A stretch of DNA of 64,000 nt, taken from the NCBI RefSeq assembly GCF_029784155.1, contig NC_073693.1, positions 185,277,802-185,341,801 of the forward strand. Reading direction: 5' to 3'. The notes beneath the pieces were generated by a model, which was not told the DNA's origin, searched no databases, and saw only the letters and a list, made by a program, of their open reading frames with translations. Source of the stretch: Uranotaenia lowii. Lineage: Eukaryota; Arthropoda; Insecta; Diptera; Culicidae. A program made the translations under genes and the position numbers. Of the stretch, positions 25,250 through 36,300 are shown one piece after another (position 1 is the stretch's first letter; every line of letters begins with the position of its first letter).

Positions 25250-25714
25250 AGGTTGTCAGATTGCCCGGATATTTAACACAAAATTTGACAAAAGTTCGGC
25301 CCGGCCCGGTTGCCCGGATTTCAGTTAAAAATGCCCGGATTTTGCCCGGATTTTTCACTTTATTTGCCAAAACAAACAACAAAAAAACAAATTGTGTTGA
25401 ATAATTTTTTATTTATGCGTCTAAAACGAAATTTTTTGAACCAGTTTTATAAAAATAACCATGAGAAGTTTTTTGTAGGCGTAAAATACGATTTAAAAAC
25501 TGATAAAAAAAATGAAATGGGAAAAAATGGGATGAAAAAAAAAATTATGTATTCATGGTGAGTAATTCCTGGATTTGGACCAACTTTGCCCGGATATTGC
25601 CCGGATTTTTGGTCGACATTTTGGAATCAAATTCCCGGATTTTGCCAGGTTTTTAGATGAAAATAGCCCGTATTGTTCGGCCCGGGTAAGTGCTAAAAAA
25701 AATTCTGGCAACCT
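25250..25714. mobile_element. 465-bp MITE rich in GCCCGGAT words
   Basis: Left end AGGTTGTCAGA, right end TCTGGCAACCT, TA on both sides (25248-25249, 25715-25716). GCCCGGATTT-type words repeat near both ends. No coding capacity. Confidence 0.7.
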
Positions 25715-26854
25715 TACCCTAGACTCTAGAGGAAGCAGTGAAGAAGTTCTTCCACATTTTTCGGACTGAGATCATCAAAATCTTGGTATTGAATTTCATA
25801 ATTTTCAACCCAATATCTGGACAAAAATAATGTAAACCGAATTCGAAAAAAAATCAAGAGAATATGAGGAAAAACACCTCAAGTTTTCTTTTTTTTATCG
25901 AAACATCTCAGTGAGGTAAAATAAAGAGACTGTAAACAAAGAGGCGCCATCTGATCCCTTTCCAAATAATGAGCTTGCAACCCTGCTGTAGGGCTGCCTT
26001 TAAGACTGCTTGGTTCTGCTCGATTGGAATGACACTGACAGAAAAGGAAAAATTCCAATCGTGACATTTCGTCTCTTTGTTTACTATAGGCTCGTTAAGG
26101 TAATATAAAGAAAAACATCTCCTCATTTTCATTACATGCAAACGTCTTGCACAACTATAATGTTTATTATTACGTTAACTTTTCAAGAAACGGTTACAGC
26201 TCTAAAATAGCAGCTCATTTCGTCAAAAGTGGCTCACAGTGCTAAGAGAGAACAGAGAAGCTTATGATAAACATTTGAAAATTTTTATCAGTATCCGGAT
26301 TAAAACCGGGTATTATTATAACTTTTCACTATTTAATAATTACCATTGAAATTTTCGTTGGTTGATATATTCTACACCCTTTTGAATTTTTGAAAATAAA
26401 ATCTATAAAAAAAAATTGAGTTGCTTAAATTGAACCAATCGACAGAACTGAGTTTTTTTAATTGAATTTCCATCCCAATTTTTGTCTTAGGTTTAAAATT
26501 CGTATTTAAACATTTTCAACTGATTTCAAATAAATTTTACCATATTCTGAAGTACATATCCTGGATTTAGCATATCATCTTCCAAATGATCATTCTCAAA
26601 CCATCATTAATACACCCAAAATTCAGCCTCTGTGCCAATGGCGTGTAGTCAATTTCATAGCATCATTGGTACAAGAAGATAACGCGACCGGCACTGATTC
26701 GATTTGCGCCCACCGGCATTAACCTCCCAGCGTAACCGAATTGCGTATGTCTGAATGAAACAAAATAAAAACGTTTTCGCGTCCCTCCCAATCGCATCAC
26801 AAGCCGAAGAAGGATGGAAATAAATACCGGCCAACACCAGGCAGCCAGCGAACC

Positions 26855-27060
26855 GAGCACTGTGCGTGTGAATGTAGCAAAAGCAACAACCAAAACATCC
26901 TTCTAATTCAATCAACCGGCAAACACGGCTAAGCTGTGCGTGTGTATGTAGCAAAAGCAACAACAAAAACATTCCTTCAATTTACCGGCAAACAACACCG
27001 GCCAAGCTGCCCGGCTTTAGCAGCTGTGTATATGTAGCGTGTGTATGTAATAGCAGGCAG
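26855..27060. repeat. ~70-75-bp tandem repeat, about three diverged units
   Basis: GTGTGTATGTAGCAAAAGCA-type segments followed by CAACAAAAACATNCCTTC and ACCGGCAAAC recur near 26865, 26937 and 27025. Confidence 0.55.
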
Positions 27061-27249
27061 TAAGCAAAGCACAGTTCTCATTCAATGGGTTTCCCGTTCC
27101 TTCACTCCCGTTCCCTTTCCCGTTTCCATCTTAAGACAAAGGAATGCATTGAAAGGAGGCCAAACGCCGGGAAGCCGCCGTTGTACGTTTTTTGTGATTG
27201 ATCGGTAACAGAAACCCTATGACAAATATACCTCGTCCTGCATGAAGCT

Positions 27250-27335
27250 CGAATAGTACACTGGTTAGAATGTCGGACTGGCAAGACGCTACAATTGGTG
27301 ATGTGAGTTCGATTCTCAGTACAGCGCTGTGGTTT
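27250..27335 (+). repeat. tRNA-derived SINE head
   Basis: TAGTACACTGGTTAGAATG fits an A box and GTGAGTTCGATTCTC (about 27304-27318) a B box at tRNA spacing. The ends do not form an acceptor stem, so it is SINE-like, not a tRNA gene. Confidence 0.5.
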
Positions 27336-27359
27336 TAATTTTTATTTTCTTGTTTCTGG

Positions 27360-27575
27360 GATGAATTATCCAATAGGAAGGAAATCCCATAAAATTATTT
27401 TCTTGTTTCGCTTGAATGTAGTGGTCATCATTTTGATTGGGAGCCGAGTCCTTGTGCCAGTTACGGTTTTTCAAACATACCGTCTTCGGCACAGTGCACA
27501 TTTCAGAGCATTATCGGCACAGAGATGTGCTAAAAAGGCATTGGATTTTTGCAACCTCTTCTATGGGTGTACGAT
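27360..27575 (+). repeat. ~220-bp dispersed repeat, copy 1
   Basis: Starts ATGAATTATCCAATAGGA, ends CTCTTCTATGGGTGT. Shares this order with 29905-30185. No ORF or ends recognised. Confidence 0.6.
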
Positions 27576-28728
27576 CTCATAGTTGAGTTGCTAATATCAT
27601 TGAGTGATTTTTTTAACATGAATATTCCTATGTTTTTTCATATTTTATATTTCCAGATTCTGTTCATTGAGATTTTCAAGTTTTGTTTTGTTACTTAAGT
27701 TACTGAAACTCAGTTCCATGGTTTTTCTGAATTTTGAGAACTCATGATCTTTGTTTTAGGTTCTTAATTCATTTGGATTCCTCATCTGACTTTTTTCAAT
27801 GATAACTGATTCTGTATTTTAAACATTTGATCTCTATTCTGAATTGTTTTTTTTTCAAATGATATTTTTTTTATTTATATCCTTTTGGCTTCGGGAGCAT
27901 CGAATGAAACTTTTGTCACATTCAGAATAACAATTTTATAACTTTTTTTTTATCTGATGAGAATCATACTCATAAACATCCCACGAAAACGTTTTGTTTG
28001 TGTTTCAAAGGTATAAAATTGAAATACACATTTGGTGCAATTTTTGCTTTGGATCTGGAATCTCAATTTTTTTTTCTAATTCAATTCATATTTCGTTCCT
28101 CAAAACTTGATTTGAAATTATGATTTAGATTTAAGACACTGAATTTTAGTTCTGAAAATAACCGTATTTAAAACTTTGAAATCTGAAACTCTTATATCGG
28201 TATCACTATAGAATTTGAATTTCATTATTTTGTTTATTTTTTTTGAATTTTGTATTTTATTTTTAAAATCTTCATGATACTTTCCAATTGCCATAAGGTG
28301 AAAATTTCTCGATGAAGCCTAAACCAGACGATCAATGATGAAATGAAAAACATTTAAAATATCTATCCGGTCATTATTCTAAATCAAAGAGTTTTAGTTG
28401 GTGATAAGGGTTAAAAAAATTGAGAATTAAATTTTGCATTTGGAAGCTCAAATCAGAGCTGAGAAATTTCTAAACTCTTCCGCAATGTTTGCACTTGATT
28501 GATTAATAATTTTTATTTGAAGATACCAGAAACCATCTTCTACACAGACAACATGGCAATTTGAAGAGAGTACATTGAACTCATCTCCAGTCCTTTAACA
28601 CGTTTAAAATGTTCAGGATAGCATTTGAAAAAAAAAATTGAATCGTAGGGCCCCCCCGAGAAAAATTGCCCCGGGCCCCCCGAAGGCTTAATCCGGCCCT
28701 GAGGATCAAGTATCCCCACTCTCCCCTA

Positions 28729-29904
28729 CTGTGATCAGAATCTGAATTCCTTGTAAACGCAAGTGAACATAGCACTACTTTAGATTCTAAAATGAGGTGA
28801 GCATTAGACACCTGATATGACTGTTCAGAGTTGTTAAATGCAAAATTCAATTCACAATTTATTCAATAACTCTATCACCACCCAAAAATCTCTGGATTAG
28901 AAAAAAAAATACAGATAGATATTAAAATCTTTTTTCATTTAATCATCATTTGGTGTTTTCTACGTCGAAAGCAGAATAAATACTTCCCACATGACTATTG
29001 GGAAGTAACATTATGAATTCAGCCAAAGAATCAATAATAAAAAATACAACAGAATTAAATTCAAATTCCTTGGGGATATAGACAGTTCAACAGTGAAATT
29101 CAAAACCTAAAATCGGATTTATTCAGACCCACAATTCAAAGTATCAAATTAATTAAATTATAAAATTATTAAATTATACTATCAAGTTAAAATACAAAAT
29201 TGAGAATTAAAGTTACAATCAGAGGAAAGCAGGAATTGCAAAATTTATACCTAATTCAAATCCAAATGTGTATTTTACTTTCATATCTTTAACTTAAACT
29301 TAAAATTAAAAATGTTCTAAGAAATAAGAGGCTTTTGTCAAACAGAAGTTCCTCTAAATGTGTCAAAAGTTACCTTCGAAAACAATAATTCAGAACGGAA
29401 ATCAAATTTTCAAGACACAGAATCATAAATTAGGAATAAGATGAGATTTACAATATAGAAATATTAATGAATGGTCATTTAAAGAATGATATGCTGAATT
29501 CAAGGTATTTCCTCTAGTAGATGATAATTTTAAAAAATCATCACATCAGAATCAAAAGTAGGAAATATGGGCTTAATCAATTGGAAAAGTTTCAAATCTT
29601 AGGTTAAAATTGGAATAAAAATTTAATAGTGGAATTCACTTTAGTCGATTGATCCTATTTAGTCAACTACAGTTACAGATTGTTCATAATAAAAATGGAT
29701 GTAGAGTGTATAAATCAACGCAAATTTCGATAATGATCGAAAAACTAAGATTAATTTTACATTTTCATACTCATACTTAATGTTACAAAGTGAGCATTCC
29801 AGATTTCCTTGTTTTACTAATTTTATTCCCAACAAAGCCCGAAAATTTCTGTTTTACAAATCTAAGTCGGTCAATCAACGCCGGACCCTTAGGTAGGTAG
29901 GTAG
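28729..29904. other. AT-rich spacer, nothing recognised
   Basis: No coding or transposon signals found. Confidence 0.35.
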
Positions 29905-30185
29905 GCTTTTTCAAACATATCATCTTTGACTTAGTACACTTTTCAGCACATTTTCGGCACAGAGATTTGCTAAATTGGCATTGGATTTGTGCAACCTCCT
30001 CTATGGGTGTGGAATGAATTATCCAATAGGATGAAAGTCTCATAAATGTTTTTCTAGGTTCGCTTGAATGGATTGGTCTTGAACCATTTTGCTTGGGAGC
30101 TCGAGTTCTTATGCCAGTTGCATTTTCGCCACAGAGGTTTATTAAATTGGCATTGGATTTTTTCAACCTCTTCTATGGGTGTGGT
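29905..30185 (+). repeat. Same dispersed repeat, about 1.5 tandem copies
   Basis: GGCATTGGATT...CTATGGGTGTGG occurs twice (about 29970-30014 and 30150-30185), with the full ATTATCCAATAGGA unit between. Confidence 0.6.
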
Positions 30186-30349
30186 TTTAAACCTTTAATC
30201 CCGTTGAAAACAAATGTTGAAAAATCTGGATTTAACAAAACAGGAAAATGTGTTTCTGTGAAGTGAAATATTTACTTCCCTCTGGATTACGTTCTGAGAG
30301 ATGATTTTTTTTGAAAAATTTCTGTTGTGTTGTGAGCCTACTTGGTTGA

Positions 30350-30442
30350 ATGATTCAACTGAATCAAAGCATTCGAAAGATTCAACCACGGTACCGTGGT
30401 TGAATTAAAGGGAATCTTTCGATTGCTTTGATTCAGTTGAAA
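30350..30442. repeat. Near-perfect palindrome around AACCACGGTACCGTGGTT
   Basis: The 18-bp centre is fully self-complementary. TTCAACTGAATCAAAGCATT on the left pairs with the right flank (TGCTTTGATTCAGTTGAA), with a small interruption. It could be a tiny foldback element or a cruciform-prone site. Confidence 0.75.
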
Positions 30443-30479
30443 AATTTGTTTTTACAGGCTTAATGACTTCCTCAATTAA

Positions 30480-31765
30480 CACTAAACATACCGACACTTT
30501 GTATATACCTATTCATACCGCGAGCGGTCAAATGACGGCAAACACCGTTTTCGCTAAAACTCCCTTGTTTCTCAACCGATTTCTACCAAATTTATAGTTT
30601 AGAAAAGCTTATAATTCGACTCAAATATATTTCTCAGACAATTTTCAGCTACAATCAATAACTTTAAAGTTATTTACAGTACAAGAAAAATTTTATGAAA
30701 AAACATGCTTCAGGACAAAGGTTGTAAATCAGTTATTAAGAGCTCGAAAAAAATTTCATTTAGTGCCTGAGAAAGCTGAAGTTAGAAGCTATATGTTGCA
30801 CATATGGAACAAAATTTAAAAATTTTCTAAGATCATGGCCACAAAAAATGTAAAAAAGTTGTGTAAACCCGTACTTTTCAATCAATCAATCATATTTTTG
30901 CCAAGCATTGCACCGCCAATGCAGTTACACCACTAGAACCGGTATGAAATTTTCTTTCTTTTGCATATAGTTTTATTGCCTAAACCTTACGTTAACGTAC
31001 TCAAAATCTAGTGCAAAGCTGAGCTTAGGTGTAGGAATTGTCTTGGAAAATCCAAATTGATAAAAAGTTCGAAAAACAGCTACCTTTGAAAAGTCGTCAT
31101 AAATTATGTACTTCGTATTTCAAAAATCTAAAGATGCCAAAATGTGACAAATTACGTCTACTTTTCAATTCACTTTTCAAAATTTTCTACTGTAACAGGA
31201 ACAGCTTTGGCAGTTGATTGATTGAAAAGTACGGGTTTTACACAACTTTTTTACATTTTTTGTGGCCTTGATCTTAGAAAATTTTTAAAAAAATTTTCCA
31301 TATGTGCAACATATAGCTTCTAACTTCAGCTTTCTCAGGCACTAAGTGAAATTTTTTTCGAGCGCTTACAACCTTTTTCCTGAAGCATGTTTTTTCATAA
31401 AATTTTTCTTGTACTGTAAATAACTTTAAAGTTATTGATTATAGCTGAAAATTGTCTGAAAAACACATTTGAGTCGAATTATAAGCTTTTCAAAACTATA
31501 AATTTGGTAGAAATCGGTCGAGAAACAAGGGAGTTTTAGCGAAAACGGTGTTTGCCGTCATTTGACCGCTCGCGGTATGAATAGGTATACCACATACGTT
31601 ATTCGAAAACCGTAACACTTAAAAAAAATTAAAAACGCAAAAATACTTGCATTTCAAAAACAAAAATAGTCCTGTCGTTAAATTTGCGAAAAAACAATTA
31701 TATAAGGCGTAATCATCGTTTAAAGTTCAAAAACCGTCATTTGACCGCCTCCGGTACGTTTAGTG
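30480..31765. mobile_element. TTAA-flanked foldback element
   Basis: CACTAAACATACCG at the left and CGGTACGTTTAGTG at the right, TTAA on both sides (30476-30479, 31766-31769). Inverted arms of ~390 bp (about 30506-30895 and 31212-31593) match closely. The TTAA target suggests piggyBac or Kolobok; no transposase is present. GACCGCNNNCGGT words sit near both ends. Confidence 0.78.
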
Positions 31766-31769
31766 TTAA

Positions 31770-33324
31770 TTTTGGTTCTGTCAGGCACGGAACAACATAC
31801 CAAATTAAAAATTGATATTAGACAAACAAAATCACTTGAATCTCAACATGGACTGACTAAGCTGAACAGAACAAAGCTGAACAGAACCCTAAAATTGTCC
31901 TCATTCATCCGGTTTTTTTTTTCGGTGGTCAATTTAATTTTCCACGGATGTTTTCTTTTTTTTCCGCGATGTTTACGTTGATCTGTAGACCAAAGTCCCT
32001 GTTAAAATAAAAGCGGTAATAGCCACTTTGGGAACGGAACTGGGCTGACTACCTAATAGATACTTGTTTTGAGAAATGGTCCTCTGATGTGATTACCGGT
32101 TTACGTAACTGAACTGAGGGAAATCCTAAGTAATCTAATAAAATGTCCTTATGACAGTAGGTGTACCTATACATATGGAATGTAATGGTGCAGCTCAATT
32201 TTGTTTACGGTATGGGTATGGGAATAGCAGTCGCAGTAAAATTTAATGAGCTGTACGTGAGAATAAAGTGCCAGTTTTCTGTGCTTCCAGCTACTTGCGG
32301 CACTATTACATTCTTTCCAAACATGAAGCTACCTATCTATATTCATCTTCCTTCTTCCATTGAAATTCACCACGCGCTGGTATTTTTAATTGCTTATCTT
32401 ATGCACAATTCATAAACAGGGAGGCTATGCAATTTTCTTTCTGTGTAGGTTGCTCATAAAATACATTGAGGATCAACCACGAGATATCTCGACTGATCGT
32501 ACCATACTTAAAAAAAACTTTAAATTTATAAATTATGCAATGAAAATATGTTCTTCAAAATCAAACACAACACTTTCAGTAATACAAAAATGCAAAATCT
32601 GTAGAACTTGGCCTTTGACTGTTCCCGGGATATAACACGTGAGCACGTCAAATCTTTGAATTCTCCGAATAGATTTCTTCGCCGTCTTTGATTGCAATTT
32701 TAATTTTGATGCCAAATGACTTGAAAATGTATGAAACAAACATCAAGATCTGTTTTTATTTCGAATCAAAATGGTTGAAAGTCGATTTTCTGCCTTTTTC
32801 GGAACTCCAGTGGATTTATACTGAATTTTTAAAATTTTATTTGAATCGAAAACTGCGCCACATTTTAATAAAATTGCAAAAATGAAAATTGTTTATAGAT
32901 AAAAATGTTTAAAAAAATAAACTTTTGAAAATTTTCATAAACGAGAACTATAACCTAAATGTAAAAAATTACAAGATAATAAAAAAGAGGACGTTAATGA
33001 CAAGAACTATAAAACGGCTCCCAGAAAATCGATTTTAGACCAAAAATTTATTTGCGGTATAACACTTTAAATGTTGAAAACCAGTAAGTAGGTAATAAGT
33101 AGAAAAAAATTCAGAAGTGTCTATTATTTTGTTATTAATAGCATTAAAGGTTGAGCCGTTTATTAAAATAAGTTATACACATGTGACGATTTTCATTTAT
33201 CCAAAATGAAAGCCTAAAGTGAATCGAAGATGACAAATGTCAACTGTTTGTAGGATGTAAATACCAGCTGCTCTGAATCATATTTGGGCAAAGTGCAAAC
33301 TCTCAGGCCGAGCTAGTGCAACTA
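31770..33324. other. Upstream flank of the receptor gene
   Basis: AT-rich, with no recognised gene or transposon end; any promoter would lie at the right end. Confidence 0.35.
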
Positions 33325-33369
33325 AATATCAGTGGTTGAAGCTAGCACAACAGAAAAAGAAGTGCAAAT
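33325..33369 (+). promoter_or_regulatory. Possible arthropod initiator and short 5' UTR of the receptor gene
   Basis: TCAGT at 33329-33333 fits the arthropod initiator and lies about 40 nt before the ATG at 33370. No TATA box is evident upstream. A non-coding upstream exon is equally possible, so this is only a candidate transcription start. Confidence 0.2.
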
Positions 33370-36300
33370 ATGTACGAAAACACTTCATGGAACGTAACAT
33401 TCGAACTTTTCAATGAAACATTCAGGAGCTATCCCGGAAACACGACATACATTGAGAAAATCGTGTCCATGATGGTACCGGTATTCTTTGGAATTATCGG
33501 AATTTCGGGGCTGATTGGAAATGGACTGGTTGTTCTCGGTAAGTATTTTTTATTATAGATATTTATTCGATGGCAAAATAAATATTTTTTTAGAAATAAT
33601 ATATTATCAAAGAATCATTTTGTATTGTAAATTTGTAAATTTGTAAATTTGTAAATTTGTAAATTTGTAAATTTGTAAATTTGTAAATTTGTAAATTTGT
33701 AAATTTGTAAATTTGTAAATTTGTAAATTTGTAAATTTGTAAATTTGTAAATTTGTAAATTTGTAAATTTGTAAATTTGTAAATTTGTAAATTTGTAAAT
33801 TTGTAAATTTGTAAATTTGTAAATTTGTAAATTTGTAAATTTGTAAATTTGTAAATTTGTAAATTTGTAAATTTGTAAATTTGTAAATTTGTAAATTTGT
33901 AAATTTGTAAATTTGTAAATTTGTAAATTTGTAAATTTGTAAATTTGTAAATTTGTAAATTTGTAAATTTGTAAATTTGTAAATTTGTAAATTTGTAAAT
34001 TTGTAAATTTGTAAATTTGTAAATTTGTAAATTTGTAAATTTGTAAATTTGTAAATTTGTAAATTTGTAAATTTGTAAATTTGTAAATTTGTAAATTTGT
34101 AAGTAAATTTGTAAATTTGTAAATTTGTAAATTTGTAAATTTGTAAATTTGTAAATTTGTAAATTTGTAAATTTGTAAATTTGTAAATTTGTAAATTTGT
34201 AAATTTGTAAATTTGTAAATTTGTAAATTTGTAAATTTGTAAATTTGTAAATTTGTAAATTTGTAAATTTGTAAATTTGTAAATTTGTAAATTTGTAAAT
34301 TTGTAAATTTGTAAATTTGTAAATTTGTAAATTTGTAAATTTGTAAATTTGTAAATTTGTAAATTTGTAAATTTGTAAATTTGTAAATTTGTAAATTTGT
34401 AAATTTGTAAATTTGTAAATTTGTAAATTTGTAAATTTGTAAATTTGTAAATTTGTAAATTTGTAAATTTGTAAATTTGTAAATTTGTAAATTTGTAAAT
34501 TTGTAAATTTGTAAATTTGTAAATTTGTAAATTTGTAAATTTGTAAATTTGTAAATTTGTAAATTTGTAAATTTGTAAATTTGTAAATTTGTAAATTTGT
34601 AAATTTGTAAATTTGTAAATTTGTAAATTTGTAAATTTGTAAATTTGTAAATTTGTAAATTTGTAAATTTGTAAATTTGTAAATTTGTAAATTTGTAAAT
34701 TTGTAAATTTGTAAATTTGTAAATTTGTAAATTTGTAAATTTGTAAATTTGTAAATTTGTAAATTTGTAAATTTGTAAATTTGTAAATTTGTAAATTTGT
34801 AAATTTGTAAATTTGTAAATTTGTAAATTTGTAAATTTGTAAATTTGTAAATTTGTAAATTTGTAAATTTGTAAATTTGTAAATTTGTAAATTTGTAAAT
34901 TTGTAAATTTGTAAATTTGTAAATTTGTAAATTTGTAAATTTGTAAATTTGTAAATTTGTAAATTTGTAAATTTGTAAATTTGTAAATTTGTAAATTTGT
35001 AAATTTGTAAATTTGTAAATTTGTAAATTTGTAAATTTGTAAATTTGTAAATTTGTAAATTTGTAAATTTGTAAATTTGTAAATTTGTAAATTTGTAAAT
35101 TTGTAAATTTGTAAATTTGTAAATTTGTAAATTTGTAAATTTGTAAATTTGTAAATTTGTAAATTTGTAAATTTGTAAATTTGTAAATTTGTAAATTTGT
35201 AAATTTGTAAATTTGTAAATTTGTAAATTTGTAAATTTGTAAATTTGTAAATTTGTAAATTTGTAAATTTGTAAATTTGTAAATTTGTAAATTTGTAAAT
35301 TTGTAAATTTGTAAATTTGTAAATTTGTAAATTTGTAAATTTGTAAATTTGTAAATTTGTAAATTTGTAAATTTGTAAATTTGTAAATTTGTAAATTTGT
35401 AAATTTGTAAATTTGTAAATTTGTAAATTTGTAAATTTGTAAATTTGTAAATTTGTAAATTTGTAAATTTGTAAATTTGTAAATTTGTAAATTTGTAAAT
35501 TTGTAAATTTGTAAATTTGTAAATTTGTAAATTTGTAAATTTGTAAATTTGTAAATTTGTAAATTTGTAAATTTGTAAATTTGTAAATTTGTAAATTTGT
35601 AAATTTGTAAATTTGTAAATTTGTAAATTTGTAAATTTGTAAATTTGTAAATTTGTAAATTTGTAAATTTGTAAATTTGTAAATTTGTAAATTTGTAAAT
35701 TTGTAAATTTGTAAATTTGTAAATTTGTAAATTTGTAAATTTGTAAATTTNNNNNNNNNNNNNNNNNNNNNNNNNNNNNNNNNNNNNNNNNNNNNNNNNN
35801 NNNNNNNNNNNNNNNNNNNNNNNNNNNNNNNNNNNNNNNNNNNNNNNNNNNNNNNNNNNNNNNNNNNNNNNNNNNNNNNNNNNNNNNNNNNNNNNNNNNN
35901 NNNNNNNNNNNNNNNNNNNNNNNNNNNNNNNNNNNNNNNNNNNNNNNNNNNNNNNNNNNNNNNNNNNNNNNNNNNNNNNNNNNNNNNNNNNNNNNNNNNN
36001 NNNNNNNNNNNNNNNNNNNNNNNNNNNNNNNNNNNNNNNNNNNNNNNNNNNNNNNNNNNNNNNNNNNNNNNNNNNNNNNNNNNNNNNNNNNNNNNNNNNN
36101 NNNNNNNNNNNNNNNNNNNNNNNNNNNNNNNNNNNNNNNNNNNNNNNNNNNNNNNNNNNNNNNNNNNNNNNNNNNNNNNNNNNNNNNNNNNNNNNNNNNN
36201 NNNNNNNNNNNNNNNNNNNNNNNNNNNNNNNNNNNNNNNNNNNNNNNNNNTTTTGTAAATTTGTAAATTTGTAAATTTGTAAATTTGTAATTTGTAAATT

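Larger units (their letters stand above)
25004..28701. mobile_element. 3.7-kb hAT-type element without transposase
   Basis: Left end CAAGGCCGGATTAA, right end TTAATCCGGCCCTG, followed inward by GGGGCCCGGGGCAA-like GC blocks on both sides. AGGATCAA is duplicated exactly at 24996-25003 and 28702-28709; the 8-bp duplication and ends fit hAT. The interior holds a smaller MITE (25250-25714), tandem repeats, a SINE head and AT-rich filler, but no transposase ORF. Confidence 0.82.
24159..28726. mobile_element. TA-flanked MITE interrupted by a hAT element
   Basis: Left end GGGGAGAATGAGGATAC, right end GTATCCCCACTCTCCCC, TA on both sides (24157-24158, 28727-28728). Its own sequence is 24159-25003 and 28710-28726, about 0.86 kb. 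GATCCCTGGGGATACTCGAT-like repeats lie by the left end. No transposase. A one-sided similar end is at about 44993. Confidence 0.7.

Noticed and set aside
27250..27335. tRNA gene
   Set aside because: A and B boxes are present, but the two ends do not pair as an acceptor stem and the locus sits within a transposon; SINE is the better reading.
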